From Caballeronia grimmiae (GTDB taxonomy: Bacteria; Pseudomonadota; Gammaproteobacteria; Burkholderiales; Burkholderiaceae), in NCBI RefSeq assembly GCF_000698555.1, contig NZ_JFHE01000007.1:1-64000 (forward strand): DNA of 64,000 nt, given 5' to 3'. Below the pieces are notes generated by a model that ran no database searches, was not told the origin of the DNA, and saw nothing but the letters and a program-made list of their open reading frames with translations. Shown in pieces: positions 8,512-17,942 of the stretch. The translations under genes and the position numbers were made by a program. Each line of letters starts with the position of its first letter. The stretch's first letter is position 1.

Positions 8512-9687
8512 TCACGCACCCTTCACGATGCGCGTTTGCACCCACTTGGCGAGCCTGTCGAGTGACATGTGCTCCGCGTTGGGAATATCCGCATCGTCCA
8601 GCGCGAGGTAGGCGCGATCCAGCTTGCCGTAGGCGGCGTCGTGCTTCTTCACTTCCTGCGCGAGGCGCTCGATGGCGTCGGTGCGGATCTCTTTGTCCGC
8701 CAGCCGCAACGCAGTCTCGAATGCGCCGCTCAGGCTGCGCGGCTGCCAGTCACCTGTCTCCACCAGCATGAGACTCGCGTGGCCGAACGGCGCAGTGGAA
8801 CCGCGCTTGGCGCCGGGGCTGACTGTCGCGATCAGATGCAACAAGTGATGAACCACCTCAGCCGCAAGCTCACGCCGCTCGGACGGCGCTTCGAAGCACT
8901 CGCCCGCCGCGATGCCTTCGAGATTCGCCACCAGTTGCGGCACGTCGACCACGACGTACCCGTAGTAAAGACCCGAAGCGAGTTCGGTGTCGAAGATACC
9001 GGCCGAACCTAGCTCGCCCGCTTCACGCCGCAAGTCATCGACGACAGTGAAGTAATCGTTCTCCACCTGCGCCTCGTGCACCGTGAACGCATGCGCGACG
9101 TAGACGGCGGCATCGCGCTGCGCAAGCACATCCGACGTCACCATGCGCCCGAAGAGCGCCGATTCGAGGCCGCTTCCATGCTTGAGCGCCTTGATGTTGT
9201 CCGACTCTTCCTTGAGGAACGCCGCGACTGCCGCTTTCAGTCCATCTTCATCCTTATGATCGCGGGCAAGCGCCACGCAGTGCTTCACGAGGTAGTCGAT
9301 TTCCGCTTTGCCGAGCAGCACCGCCTGGCCCGTTTCGGTCGCATCCTTGCCCTTGCGATCCTTCCCCGCCTTGTCGAGCAGCCCGCCGAAGCGCAAGGCT
9401 TCGACGGCTGCTTGCGCAAGCTCCTCGGAAACGCCATGCCCGACGATGTCATCGCGCATACGCGTCAACGTGATGCGAGAGCGGACCGCCATCGGCACGC
9501 CGAGCGTGGACAGCGCGTGATGATCCTCCGCGACGCGCCAGTGTCGCTTGAGACACTGCGACGAGATGCGCGTGCGCATGGCATTGCCCATGGGCAAGCG
9601 TTTTGCCTGGCCCGAGTCGTCGCGATTGAGCAGCGCCGCCGAGTAGCTGTGCAGCGTATGAATCTGGATGAAACGCGGATGCGCCAT
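8512..9687 (-). CDS. cas7e: Cas7e Cascade backbone subunit (CasC/Cse4)
   Basis: A 391-aa RAMP protein, six copies of which coat the crRNA spacer in Cascade. The N-terminus FIQIHTLHSYSAALLNRDD and MGNAMRTRISSQCLKRHWR are hallmark Cse4 segments, and length is close to E. coli CasC (363 aa). A strong AGGAAGG site lies 6 nt before the ATG. It is preceded by cse2 with a 51-bp gap, the largest inside the operon, which may allow separate translation for higher stoichiometry; that is an inference. Confidence 0.95.
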   Translation of the reverse strand: MAHPRFIQIHTLHSYSAALLNRDDSGQAKRLPMGNAMRTRISSQCLKRHWRVAEDHHALSTLGVPMAVRSRITLTRMRDDIVGHGVSEELAQAAVEALRFGGLLDKAGKDRKGKDATETGQAVLLGKAEIDYLVKHCVALARDHKDEDGLKAAVAAFLKEESDNIKALKHGSGLESALFGRMVTSDVLAQRDAAVYVAHAFTVHEAQVENDYFTVVDDLRREAGELGSAGIFDTELASGLYYGYVVVDVPQLVANLEGIAAGECFEAPSERRELAAEVVHHLLHLIATVSPGAKRGSTAPFGHASLMLVETGDWQPRSLSGAFETALRLADKEIRTDAIERLAQEVKKHDAAYGKLDRAYLALDDADIPNAEHMSLDRLAKWVQTRIVKGA

Positions 9688-9738
9688 GTTTTGCCTTCCT
9701 GATTATTGTCCTGCTTTCTTCTTTCGCCGATGTACGGT

Positions 9739-10323
9739 TCACTCTGTCCGCGGTGCGCTCTCGCCCGCAGAGAAGAATCCATACGCAATGTCCAGCCGCA
9801 TCTTCTCCGCGATGCGCTGGCGCCTCGCATCGCGCGCCCCTTCGTTCAACACGAGTCTGCCAAGCTGCGCCCAGTTCGGCGCAACGTTTTGACTGTTCAT
9901 TAAGCGAAGCACGCGTCGCAGTATCTGGAAGAACGCAGCGCCCCGTGCGTCGAGCAGCCTGTTCAGGCGCGCCTCCTTTACCCCGGCGCTGAACAGTTGC
10001 CGCCCAAGGCTGCTGCGAGCGCCGTTCCCGCGATCGTGTCCGGCAAGCGCAATGCCATAAGCGATGAATGCCCAGCGCCGCCATTCATCGTAGGTCCAGT
10101 TCGCGCAGTTCAGCTTTGCGCGCGCTGCGACTTGCATGATTGCGGCGACCTGCGCGGCGGTGAGTGTCTGCGCGTCCGGATTGAGCCGCTTCAGCGCGAC
10201 GTAATCTTGCTTCGAAGCCTTGACTCCCTCGCGCGCGTCTTTCAGGAAAGCAGCGATTGCCTGCATCCGGTAGCCGAAGCCGGAACTTCCGGGCGACGGT
10301 GGAGTATCGGTCGTTGAGTCCAT
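9739..10323 (-). CDS. cse2: Cse2 Cascade small subunit (CasB)
   Basis: A 194-aa helical protein, the small subunit dimer that stabilises the crRNA-target hybrid and non-target strand. Position between cse1 and cas7e, size (E. coli CasB 160 aa), basic helical composition and the conserved-looking RRWAFIAYGIALAGH and LARLMN-like LRRVLRLMNSQN segments support the call. Its ATG directly follows the cse1 TGA with no gap, so the two are translationally coupled. Confidence 0.9.
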   Translation of the reverse strand: MDSTTDTPPSPGSSGFGYRMQAIAAFLKDAREGVKASKQDYVALKRLNPDAQTLTAAQVAAIMQVAARAKLNCANWTYDEWRRWAFIAYGIALAGHDRGNGARSSLGRQLFSAGVKEARLNRLLDARGAAFFQILRRVLRLMNSQNVAPNWAQLGRLVLNEGARDARRQRIAEKMRLDIAYGFFSAGESAPRTE

Positions 10324-11919
10324 TCAAACCTCATTGAGTACTCTGTTCCAAAAGTGGCCGTGTCCCTTCTCCTTGAGCACGCGCGCCAGGGTCTGAAGAG
10401 GGTTCTTACCCGCGTGCAGTCCACCGAAAAACCGCGCCAATGCCGCGCTCTGCGCACGGTACCGCCGCAGACTGGCGCGCGGACCGTCGACAAACGCACG
10501 AGTCAATACGTGCTCCGCGCGCTCGGCGAGGCCGGCAAGCCATTGCTCGTGCGCGAGTTGCCGTGCTTCGGTCGTGGGGGCATCGATTTCCACGATCAGG
10601 TCTTCGAAGAAGCGCCGGTCTTCCTCCTGCTCGAACGGACTCGCGAACCGGTCAGCCTTATCTTTTATGTGATCCGAGGCGGCGCTCTCGCCGTTGCCGA
10701 ACAAGCCGCAGAGCGCACTCCATAGAACCTTGCGTACTGCCCCGATGATCGCAATGCGCCGTTCGGCAGCCTGAGCAAGCGGATCAGTCTCGCCGCTCAG
10801 ATACGCCTGGCGCATGGCTTGCGAGACCGGTATGCGTCTTTCTTGATAGCCCTCGGTCTTGCCCTGCCCGCGGGCGATGGCTTGCGCAAGGAGCACGATG
10901 CCCTCTTTGCCATCGTCGTCGCTAATCTCGCGCGTGATGGTCGGAGCGAACTCGCCGGTGAACGCCAGTTTTGTCAGCAGCTTGTAATCAAAACCTCTCG
11001 CCCCGATGGACAGTGCTTTGCCCTCGACCACGGCGACTGGCGTCCACGCGTCGCCGGTTGCGCCCAAACGTTCCTTGGCCGCGATACGTGTCGTCTTGCT
11101 CGTGGTGGTGAGCGCACGCAGTGTTCCATTGACCGCGTTCAGCCGGACTCGCCGGCAGATTTCGATGTAGAACGGGTCGAGTTCGCTGAACGAGAGACTG
11201 CCTGCGCCATCCCAGGCGCGCAGCCAGACGAGCGCAACGCCGTTCTCTTCCTTGAACCCCTTGTCGTCGACGATTTCCTGACGATGATCGAGCAGCCGCC
11301 GCGCATCTCTTTGCCACCGCTTGCCCAAGCCGCCCTGCGGGACCGCGCCGAACGCCGGCCGGCTGGCGAAGCCGCCGTTCATGCGGGAAATGCCGTAGTT
11401 CCCCGCGCCGAGAAAACCTTCTTGCGTCTGCAAGCTGACGAGTGCGTAGAGCCAGTCTTCCGGCCGCGCGTGAATCATCCGTGCGGCCTTCACGTCATGG
11501 TTTCTGGATGTCACCAGCATATCCAGCGCATCGGGCGCCAAACGCGGCCTTTTCTTCCATGTGCGCGGCTCGCCTGGTTTGCAAGGCGCTTGCAATAAGG
11601 CCGGACGATCGTCGGGCGCGACGAGCGAGAACGCGGCGCCGTCGGGATCATCCGGTGTCAGCGCGAGAAGCGCCGCGCGCCATTGTTTTGCGGTGCCGAA
11701 CGGCGCAGTCTGACCGGCGCCATGCAGGGTTATCGCCGCGAGTTGCGTCAGGAACGCATGCCACGGATGCCGCTGATGCGGTCTCAGCGCGGGGAAGTCG
11801 CGCACGGCGTCATCGGTCAGAGCGACGAAAAGCTCGGGCAAGGTGACATCGTGTTGCTGTCCTGAGGGATCGCGATAGCGCAGTACCGGATCGTCCAGCA
11901 AGCGGTGTTGAAGACTCAT
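10324..11919 (-). CDS. cse1: Cse1 Cascade large subunit (CasA, Cas8e)
   Basis: A 531-aa protein that recognises the PAM and recruits Cas3. The length is near E. coli CasA (502 aa). Typical segments are LPELFVAL, HQRHPWHAFLTQLAA in the N-terminal part, the SRNHDVKAARM block, and QTQEGFLGAGNYGISRMNGG, which contains the GNYG-type motif. The start at 11919 overlaps the cas3 stop by 4 nt (ATGA), so it is coupled to cas3. Confidence 0.95.
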   Translation of the reverse strand: MSLQHRLLDDPVLRYRDPSGQQHDVTLPELFVALTDDAVRDFPALRPHQRHPWHAFLTQLAAITLHGAGQTAPFGTAKQWRAALLALTPDDPDGAAFSLVAPDDRPALLQAPCKPGEPRTWKKRPRLAPDALDMLVTSRNHDVKAARMIHARPEDWLYALVSLQTQEGFLGAGNYGISRMNGGFASRPAFGAVPQGGLGKRWQRDARRLLDHRQEIVDDKGFKEENGVALVWLRAWDGAGSLSFSELDPFYIEICRRVRLNAVNGTLRALTTTSKTTRIAAKERLGATGDAWTPVAVVEGKALSIGARGFDYKLLTKLAFTGEFAPTITREISDDDGKEGIVLLAQAIARGQGKTEGYQERRIPVSQAMRQAYLSGETDPLAQAAERRIAIIGAVRKVLWSALCGLFGNGESAASDHIKDKADRFASPFEQEEDRRFFEDLIVEIDAPTTEARQLAHEQWLAGLAERAEHVLTRAFVDGPRASLRRYRAQSAALARFFGGLHAGKNPLQTLARVLKEKGHGHFWNRVLNEV

Positions 11920-14582
11920 ATCAGCCCTCTTCCTTGCGCGAGACGTTTCGGATTCTCGACGCCATATCGGCCATAGCGCAGCTGGATAGCATCGAGCGAG
12001 AATGCAAAACCGTCCGCATCGTGCGTAATGGCCGATGGTTGCGCGTCTGCACTCACGTCGCCGCGCAGAAGGTATTGAGGTATCACGATCTCCTCTACAT
12101 CGACGCCGAAAGGGCCGGGTACGGGTGGATCAAACTTGATGAGGCGGTCGTCCGTACCGAGCCGCGTCGCGATACGACGTTCGTCATCCGGGAACGGAAC
12201 GTCGGGGAAAGGCTTGCTGTAGTCCAGTGCTTGTGTGCGTGCGAGGGACCGCTCCGCGCCCTGCCCGCCTTCGAGCTCTTGACCATGTTTCTTCCACTTT
12301 GGTCCGAGTTCGTTCTCGATGGTCAGCAGGCAGTCGGGATGCGTCGCCCGTTCGACCAGCAGGCGGTTATCGCGGGGAATCACGCGGTATGGCGCTTCGT
12401 CGATGAGTCGGCGAGTCGCTTCGATCATGCGCAGATCGGTGTAGACGCCGCTGCCATTTTCGCGTCGCCCGAGCCCGTTGCGCGGCTTTTCGATGTATTC
12501 CTCGAGCGACTTGCCGACGGGCGTGAGCACCCATGCGTGCGCCTTCCGGAAACCTTCGGGCCGTTCACTCGCCTCGCGCTTATGCCGATGCAGACGCCCG
12601 ATGCGTTGCAAGAGCACGTCCATCGGGCATAGGTCGGTAATCAGCAAATCAGCGTCGATATCCAGGCTCTGCTCGAGCGTCTGCGTGCCGACGACAATGC
12701 ATCCCTCCCGCGACTCGCGAGTCTTGCCGAGACGCGCCTCAACGGCGGCGTCGAGCAGCGGTCGATCCTGGCGGCTGAAGCGACCGTGATGCAGCGTTGC
12801 GACGTCACCGACCCTGAAGAGAAGCGCGTGATCGTCGAATTCGTCGATAAGACGCTCGATGGCCTTTTGCGTCTCGACTGCGGTCGGCACGGTGTTGCGA
12901 ACGATGAGCACGCGTGCGCCCTGCTTCGCGGCATCGATCGCAAGACGTGCGATGCGCTCGAAATTGTGAGCCGAATCTGTGATTGCATCGAGCGTCGACC
13001 AATGGACGATTTTGGGCGCGCCATTGTCAGGCAATGCATGAATGACAGCGCCGTCAGTCAGTGCGGGATAAGGCGACGCGCAAGCCTGATCGACCGGGAG
13101 CGACGCGATGAGCGTCGAGGAATTCGGCGCGAGTCGCTGAAAGCGCGCTCGCTGCCGCGAGCCGAGCGTTGCAGACAGCAGCAGCGCGTGGCCGCCCGTG
13201 TTGAGGTGCGCGCTCAACACCTGCTCCAGCAATTGCGACATGTAAATATCGGACGCGTGCACTTCATCCACGACGAGCAACGAACGGCTCAGCAATGCGT
13301 GGCGCATATGTGCATGGCGCCGCATGAGTCCGGCGAGCAGCACTTGATCGATCGTGCCTACCGCGATGGTTGCCGCCAGAAACCGCTTCGGCGATTCGGC
13401 CGCCCAGCGCGTGGCGGCTTTGGCGTCGTCGGGATTGTCGGACCACTGCGCCTCGAAATCGAGCATCGAGATGATGTGATTGCCATCGGCACTTTGATAG
13501 CCCGGAAGCGCACGAACGACGACCGGTGCATCCGACGGCCAAAGGCGGTCGACGCACCTTCGCACGCGCTCATAGACCTGTGTGGCAGCGGCACGCGTGG
13601 GCAACGCGAAGTAGAGCGAATCTACCTTGCGCTCGCTGAATAGGTGCAGGAAGCGCCATAGCGCGGCTTCGGTCTTGCCGCTGCCGGTTTCGGACTCGAG
13701 GATCAGCAAGGGTCCGAGTTCCTTGTCGCCCAGCATGCTTTGCATGGGATGCGGCGCTTTGACATTGAATGCGGCTTCGAAGGAGAACGGGCGTTGCGCG
13801 AGTTTCGTGCGCGCGATGCACGCATCGAGGTCGATGCTCGCTATGGCGTCTGCCGCGAGTTCAGCCGCCCGCGTGCGGGTTCGAGATGTGCCAGAGTCAC
13901 TGTACGGGAAGAATAGACGGGTCGATCCCAGCCAGTCCGCGAACTGGACGACGCCCGCAAACAGATGGACAAACGCAGGTTTCGACGGCAGCCGCTCACC
14001 GGAAGATTCGAACGCGAGCGGAAAAGCCTGCTTCAACTGTTCGCCGATTTTCGCTATTGCATCTTCGGGGCTGTATAGTGCGGCGCCCTCACGGTCGCGC
14101 ACCGGCTTCCAGATGATGGCGTCTTGCCCCAATGGTTTCGAGACCGGACGGCCATGATGCGCGAAACTTGCCAGCAGCAGAGAAAAGACGTCAGCGCCCC
14201 AGGTTTTGATGGATTCGAGCGGCAAGCGGAATTTGATGTCTTCGTCGCCAAGCAGCATGATGGCTTCCGCGCCGTGCCCCGCACGATGCGGCCAACCAGC
14301 CGGGGCGGAACCTTTCCAGCGTTTTGCCTGAAAGCCGCTGTTTGCCTTGCCGATGTCATGCAGATAGACGATGACCGCGAGACGCTCGATGTCTTGCTCG
14401 TTCAATGCTCGACCGGCAACGGTCTGGAAGGCATGGCGCAAGCGCGTGCGTTCTTTGACGGCTTCGATGAAACAGGCGGCGACGTCCAGCATGTGGTCGC
14501 CGAGGGGATGCATGGTCTCGCGGCCACAGTCGCTGGTACGCAGCTTTCCCCAAGCCTGTAGTTGATGCGCTACCGTTTCCAT
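11916..14582 (-). CDS. cas3: Cas3 HD-nuclease / DExH helicase
   Basis: An 888-aa effector that degrades DNA marked by Cascade. The N-terminal HD nuclease domain (about 1-260) has GDHMLDVA and the HD motif YLHDIGKANSGF. The helicase domain shows Walker A ETGSGKTEAALW (about residue 300), the DExH box VVDEVHASD, motif III SATLG and a C-terminal helicase half with GTQTLEQSLDIDADLLITD. It is intact, with the same layout and size as E. coli Cas3, and is first in the operon. Its promoter must lie in 14583-14906, which it shares with the divergent leader of array 2. Confidence 0.96.
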   Translation of the reverse strand: METVAHQLQAWGKLRTSDCGRETMHPLGDHMLDVAACFIEAVKERTRLRHAFQTVAGRALNEQDIERLAVIVYLHDIGKANSGFQAKRWKGSAPAGWPHRAGHGAEAIMLLGDEDIKFRLPLESIKTWGADVFSLLLASFAHHGRPVSKPLGQDAIIWKPVRDREGAALYSPEDAIAKIGEQLKQAFPLAFESSGERLPSKPAFVHLFAGVVQFADWLGSTRLFFPYSDSGTSRTRTRAAELAADAIASIDLDACIARTKLAQRPFSFEAAFNVKAPHPMQSMLGDKELGPLLILESETGSGKTEAALWRFLHLFSERKVDSLYFALPTRAAATQVYERVRRCVDRLWPSDAPVVVRALPGYQSADGNHIISMLDFEAQWSDNPDDAKAATRWAAESPKRFLAATIAVGTIDQVLLAGLMRRHAHMRHALLSRSLLVVDEVHASDIYMSQLLEQVLSAHLNTGGHALLLSATLGSRQRARFQRLAPNSSTLIASLPVDQACASPYPALTDGAVIHALPDNGAPKIVHWSTLDAITDSAHNFERIARLAIDAAKQGARVLIVRNTVPTAVETQKAIERLIDEFDDHALLFRVGDVATLHHGRFSRQDRPLLDAAVEARLGKTRESREGCIVVGTQTLEQSLDIDADLLITDLCPMDVLLQRIGRLHRHKREASERPEGFRKAHAWVLTPVGKSLEEYIEKPRNGLGRRENGSGVYTDLRMIEATRRLIDEAPYRVIPRDNRLLVERATHPDCLLTIENELGPKWKKHGQELEGGQGAERSLARTQALDYSKPFPDVPFPDDERRIATRLGTDDRLIKFDPPVPGPFGVDVEEIVIPQYLLRGDVSADAQPSAITHDADGFAFSLDAIQLRYGRYGVENPKRLAQGRGLI

Positions 14583-14906
14583 TGTTGCGTCGTGTGGTCT
14601 GGATGCCGAGTTTTTTGCCTAAATCATTTACTTCGCTATGCTTAGATTATCACTAGGATCGATCGTTTGACGGCGGTTCGAGTGTCAAAGTTGATCAATG
14701 ATAATGAGCAGGATTGTGAGGCGGTGGTTATTCGAATCGAGATTGCGATAGTTGCTTGTAGGCCGGGGTTGCGGCCACCTGCGCTCGCGCCGCTCGACGG
14801 CAGAGCTTGACGACGAATCTTCGCGTAACCATACTCGCGACTTGCTTCACATCCTGAACATCGAAATCGATGTTTGTTCTTTTACAACACGATGTTAGGT
14901 GGTAGA
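14583..14906. promoter_or_regulatory. cas3 promoter region and leader of CRISPR array 2
   Basis: A 324-bp divergent region. The part next to cas3 (about 14600-14720) is AT-rich against its surroundings and is the likely promoter zone for the cas operon (minus) and perhaps for array 2 (plus). The end touching array 2 reads GTTAGGTGGTAGA, matching the array 1 leader end at 11 of 13 positions. No gene is seen. I could not assign convincing -35/-10 boxes or an IHF site. Confidence 0.65.
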
Positions 14907-16825
14907 GGTTCCTCCGCATGCGCGGAGATAGACCCCTGTACGCGGAGCAATACCACGTGACACTTCGGGTTCCTCCGCATGCGCGGAGATAGACCCCGCC
15001 GACACGGCGGCCCATAGATGCGCGAGGAGGTTCCTCCGCATGCGCGGAGATAGACCTTGCGCCAGACGAAACAGGCGTCAGCTGATGCGGGTTCCTCCGC
15101 ATGCGCGGAGATAGACCCCGGAGACAAAATACCGGACTCGGTTCGTTGAGGGTTCCTCCGCATGCGCGGAGATAGACCCGTGTGGGCCAGCTTGCCCGGC
15201 GCCGGGTACGGGGTTCCTCCGCATGCGCGGAGATAGACCCTTCAGACTATCGCCTGAAGGCAAGGTATGCGCGGTTCCTCCGCATGCGCGGAGATAGACC
15301 CATCGCGGGCGGCATCGCTTCGAGCCTTCGCTGGGTTCCTCCGCATGCGCGGAGATAGACCCAGCGCGGTTCCTACGCTGCGATCGCCTATCGCGGTTCC
15401 TCCGCATGCGCGGAGATAGACCCGAATATCATGCGCTGTGCGTTCTCGGCAAACGGGTTCCTCCGCATGCGCGGAGATAGACCGTCTTCAATCCATACGT
15501 CATCACGATACGGGTAGGTTCCTCCGCATGCGCGGAGATAGACCCATTGCGCTACCCACTGCGGTGACTGCGCTACCGGTTCCTCCGCATGCGCGGAGAT
15601 AGACCCATGACGAGCTTTGGCGACAACCGGAACGTCAAGGTTCCTCCGCATGCGCGGAGATAGACCTCAATGAGGCGCTCACATCGTGCGCAGCCGCATG
15701 GTTCCTCCGCATGCGCGGAGATAGACCCCAGCATCCGCATGCCGCGCACCGCCAAACGTCGGTTCCTCCGCATGCGCGGAGATAGACCCCTCGCCGAGCG
15801 CAATGAATCCGCTCCCTTCCAGGTTCCTCCGCATGCGCGGAGATAGACCTTGGTGGGTGATCGGTTCTAGATGTACTGGTAAGGTTCCTCCGCATGCGCG
15901 GAGATAGACCCGAAACGGGCGCTAGCGGAGCATGGCGCGTACCGGTTCCTCCGCATGCGCGGAGATAGACCCCCGGCAAGCGGATTGGAGTCGAGGATTT
16001 CGTCGGTTCCTCCGCATGCGCGGAGATAGACCCTTCGAGACGAAGGGCAAGTGGGGGCAACAGCTGGTTCCTCCGCATGCGCGGAGATAGACCCAGCACG
16101 GGGGTCACGATGACGCTCACGTGTCAGGTTCCTCCGCATGCGCGGAGATAGACCCGGGACGCCCGCGCGCTATCCCACTTACGCGGCGGTTCCTCCGCAT
16201 GCGCGGAGATAGACCCCAATCCTCTTCAGTTTCCCCGTCGACGTCGGCGGTTCCTCCGCATGCGCGGAGATAGACCCAAGACCCGTCCAGTGCGCCCGCG
16301 AGGCGGCTAGGTTCCTCCGCATGCGCGGAGATAGACCCTGAGGCTCTGCCGCGTCGATAGTCGTGCGCATGGTTCCTCCGCATGCGCGGAGATAGACCCC
16401 AGCGGGTAGTTGCCCACCTGCCACGGTAGCCGGTTCCTCCGCATGCGCGGAGATAGACCCCGGAGGAGGTCCCCGCCCATTTCCGTAAAGTCGGTTCCTC
16501 CGCATGCGCGGAGATAGACCGCGGGCGGTCTCAATGAAATCTGCCGCGACAAGGGTTCCTCCGCATGCGCGGAGATAGACCCGGGCGAGCCACTCTCGGG
16601 AAAATCGAATGTCAGGTTCTTCCGCATGCGCGGAGATAGACCCAACGGCGGACCGGCGTTTCCTGCTATGGATGGGGTTCCTCCGCATGCGCGGAGATAG
16701 ACCCGCCACGCGCTTTCTAATCGATCAGGTGCTGGCGGTTCCTCCGCATGCGCGGAGATAGACCCAAAGTGAATAAATCGTTTGTACTGCGTACTTGGGT
16801 TCCTCCGCATGCGCGAAGATAGACC
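14907..16825 (+). CRISPR. CRISPR array 2, type I-E, 32 repeats / 31 spacers
   Basis: Thirty-two 28-bp repeats occur at an exact 61-bp period from 14907 to 16798, with 33-nt spacers. The repeat begins GGTTCCTCCGCATGCGCGG and ends AGATAGACC; it differs from array 1 by one base in the loop/stem (GCATGC versus GCGTGC). The direction is plus, away from cas3. The last repeat (16798) has a change, GCGAAGATAG, as expected at the trailer end, and the repeat at 16615 reads GGTTCTTCC; the others appear identical. The array ends 32 bp from the folB-like stop codon. The 61-bp period creates long but meaningless open frames across the array. Confidence 0.98.
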
Positions 16826-16857
16826 CCACATGCACATCCCGCCCCCCCCCACCGCCC

Positions 16858-17292
16858 TCACCCCCTCACCGCATCCACCGCCCGCCGCGCAACCCACGCA
16901 TCAAAATCCCCCCGCCGCCAATCAAGCTCCAGCGCAAGCCGCCGCGTGCCCTCGCGAATCTTCGGCTTATGCAGCGTCAGCGTGAGCGCATCGAGCGCGG
17001 GCCATGCGTCGAACGACAACGCCGCAATCTCCACCGCCAGCGTCTCGAGCAGCCGCGTATGCGGCTTCTCATGCAGATACGCGGTGACCCGATTGCACCA
17101 CGCTTCGTAATCGATGAGACCATCGCTGTCTTCATGCGGCGTGCCACGATACCGCAGGCTCGCATCGATCGACACAGCCTGCGGCGCGCGATGCTCATGC
17201 TCGTGCAGGCCAATGCGCGTCATCACGACGAGTTCATCCACGACGACGCGCCAGCCCTGCCCGCCGGCATTCAAAGGCTCGAAGGGCTTCAC
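16858..17292 (-). CDS. Dihydroneopterin aldolase-like (FolB family) protein in the sox operon
   Basis: About 144 aa. The GTG start at 17292 overlaps the soxG stop (GTGA), indicating coupling. Segments RVVVDELVVMTRIGLHEHEH and TRLLETLAVEIAAL fit the FolB/FolX tunnelling-fold family (pterin aldolase/epimerase). FolB cleaves 7,8-dihydroneopterin in folate synthesis. Sarcosine oxidase uses THF as methyl acceptor, so a pterin/folate-related role beside soxBDAG is plausible, but the actual substrate is unknown. The 3' end abuts the trailer of CRISPR array 2. Confidence 0.8.
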   Translation of the reverse strand: MKPFEPLNAGGQGWRVVVDELVVMTRIGLHEHEHRAPQAVSIDASLRYRGTPHEDSDGLIDYEAWCNRVTAYLHEKPHTRLLETLAVEIAALSFDAWPALDALTLTLHKPKIREGTRRLALELDWRRGDFDAWVARRAVDAVRG

Positions 17293-17942
17293 GACAACAG
17301 CGGCTCGGCGGCATCGAGCATGATCTTCACGAAGTAATCCGCAAAGCTGCGGCGCACGATGAGTTCGAAGCGATCGCCACCGAGCGGCACCAGCGTCAGC
17401 GACGCCTTGAAGTAATGGCTCTGCGCACACTGGCCCGCACCGAATATCTTCGGATGCAGATCGAGCGGACAGCCGCGCGACAGGACCTCGCGCGTGCGCG
17501 GTCCGTCGATGTCGAGCACCGTGTAGCCGCTGCCGATGTCCACCGCCGCTGCGAACGCGCCCGCGAACGCTTCACGCAAGCGCGCTTCCAGCGGCGCGGC
17601 ACGCGATGCGTCGTGCGCGGCTTCGGAAACCACGAGCCACTCGTCCGGGCCGAGCCACAGCACGTCATAGCCGTTGCCTTTCGCAACCGTGTTCGGCTTC
17701 TCCGGCGGTGCACATCCAATCACGGCCTCGACGGCGCGCAAGAAGGCGGCATCGCGCGTATCGCCGCGCACGTTCACGAGCTGAAGGAACGGCCGCTCCG
17801 TTAAGCGAAACGCCTTCGACGCGCCCGCCTGATGCGCCTTCAACAACGCATCCGCACCCACCAGCGGCGACTCCTGCCACACACCCTGCCCGACCGTCAC
17901 GCGATCGACGACGGTCGAGGAACCTTTGATCTCATTCAACAT
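17289..17942 (-). CDS. soxG: Sarcosine oxidase gamma subunit
   Basis: A 217-aa GcvT-like small subunit of heterotetrameric sarcosine oxidase. LGPDEWLVVS (about residues 97-106), the C-terminal HYFKASLTLVPLGGDRFELIVRRSFADY segment (shown here only in part as FELIVRRSFADY) and the family length fit SoxG. It overlaps the end of soxA by 11 nt and the folB-like start by 4 nt. It helps form the channel end of the complex that produces methylene-THF; it has no catalytic site of its own. Confidence 0.92.
   Translation of the reverse strand: MLNEIKGSSTVVDRVTVGQGVWQESPLVGADALLKAHQAGASKAFRLTERPFLQLVNVRGDTRDAAFLRAVEAVIGCAPPEKPNTVAKGNGYDVLWLGPDEWLVVSEAAHDASRAAPLEARLREAFAGAFAAAVDIGSGYTVLDIDGPRTREVLSRGCPLDLHPKIFGAGQCAQSHYFKASLTLVPLGGDRFELIVRRSFADYFVKIMLDAAEPLLS

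Noticed and set aside
14600-14720. Specific sigma-70 promoter and IHF site in the cas3/array 2 leader
   Set aside because: Several weak boxes can be drawn on both strands, none with good spacing and consensus together.
5079-16858. Transposon or integrase origin for the CRISPR-Cas island
   Set aside because: No IS ends, integrase gene or direct repeats were seen at either edge.
16838-16862. C-rich run (i-motif/G-quadruplex candidate) after array 2
   Set aside because: It is short, lies at and just beyond the folB-like 3' end, and has no regular four-tract spacing.
14907-16897. Long open frames with repeated GLSPRMRRN / GSISAHAEEP units across array 2 (and similar in array 1)
   Set aside because: They are translations of the CRISPR repeats. 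The 61-bp period shifts frame each unit, which produces cyclic peptide patterns; there is no start context or codon signature of a gene.
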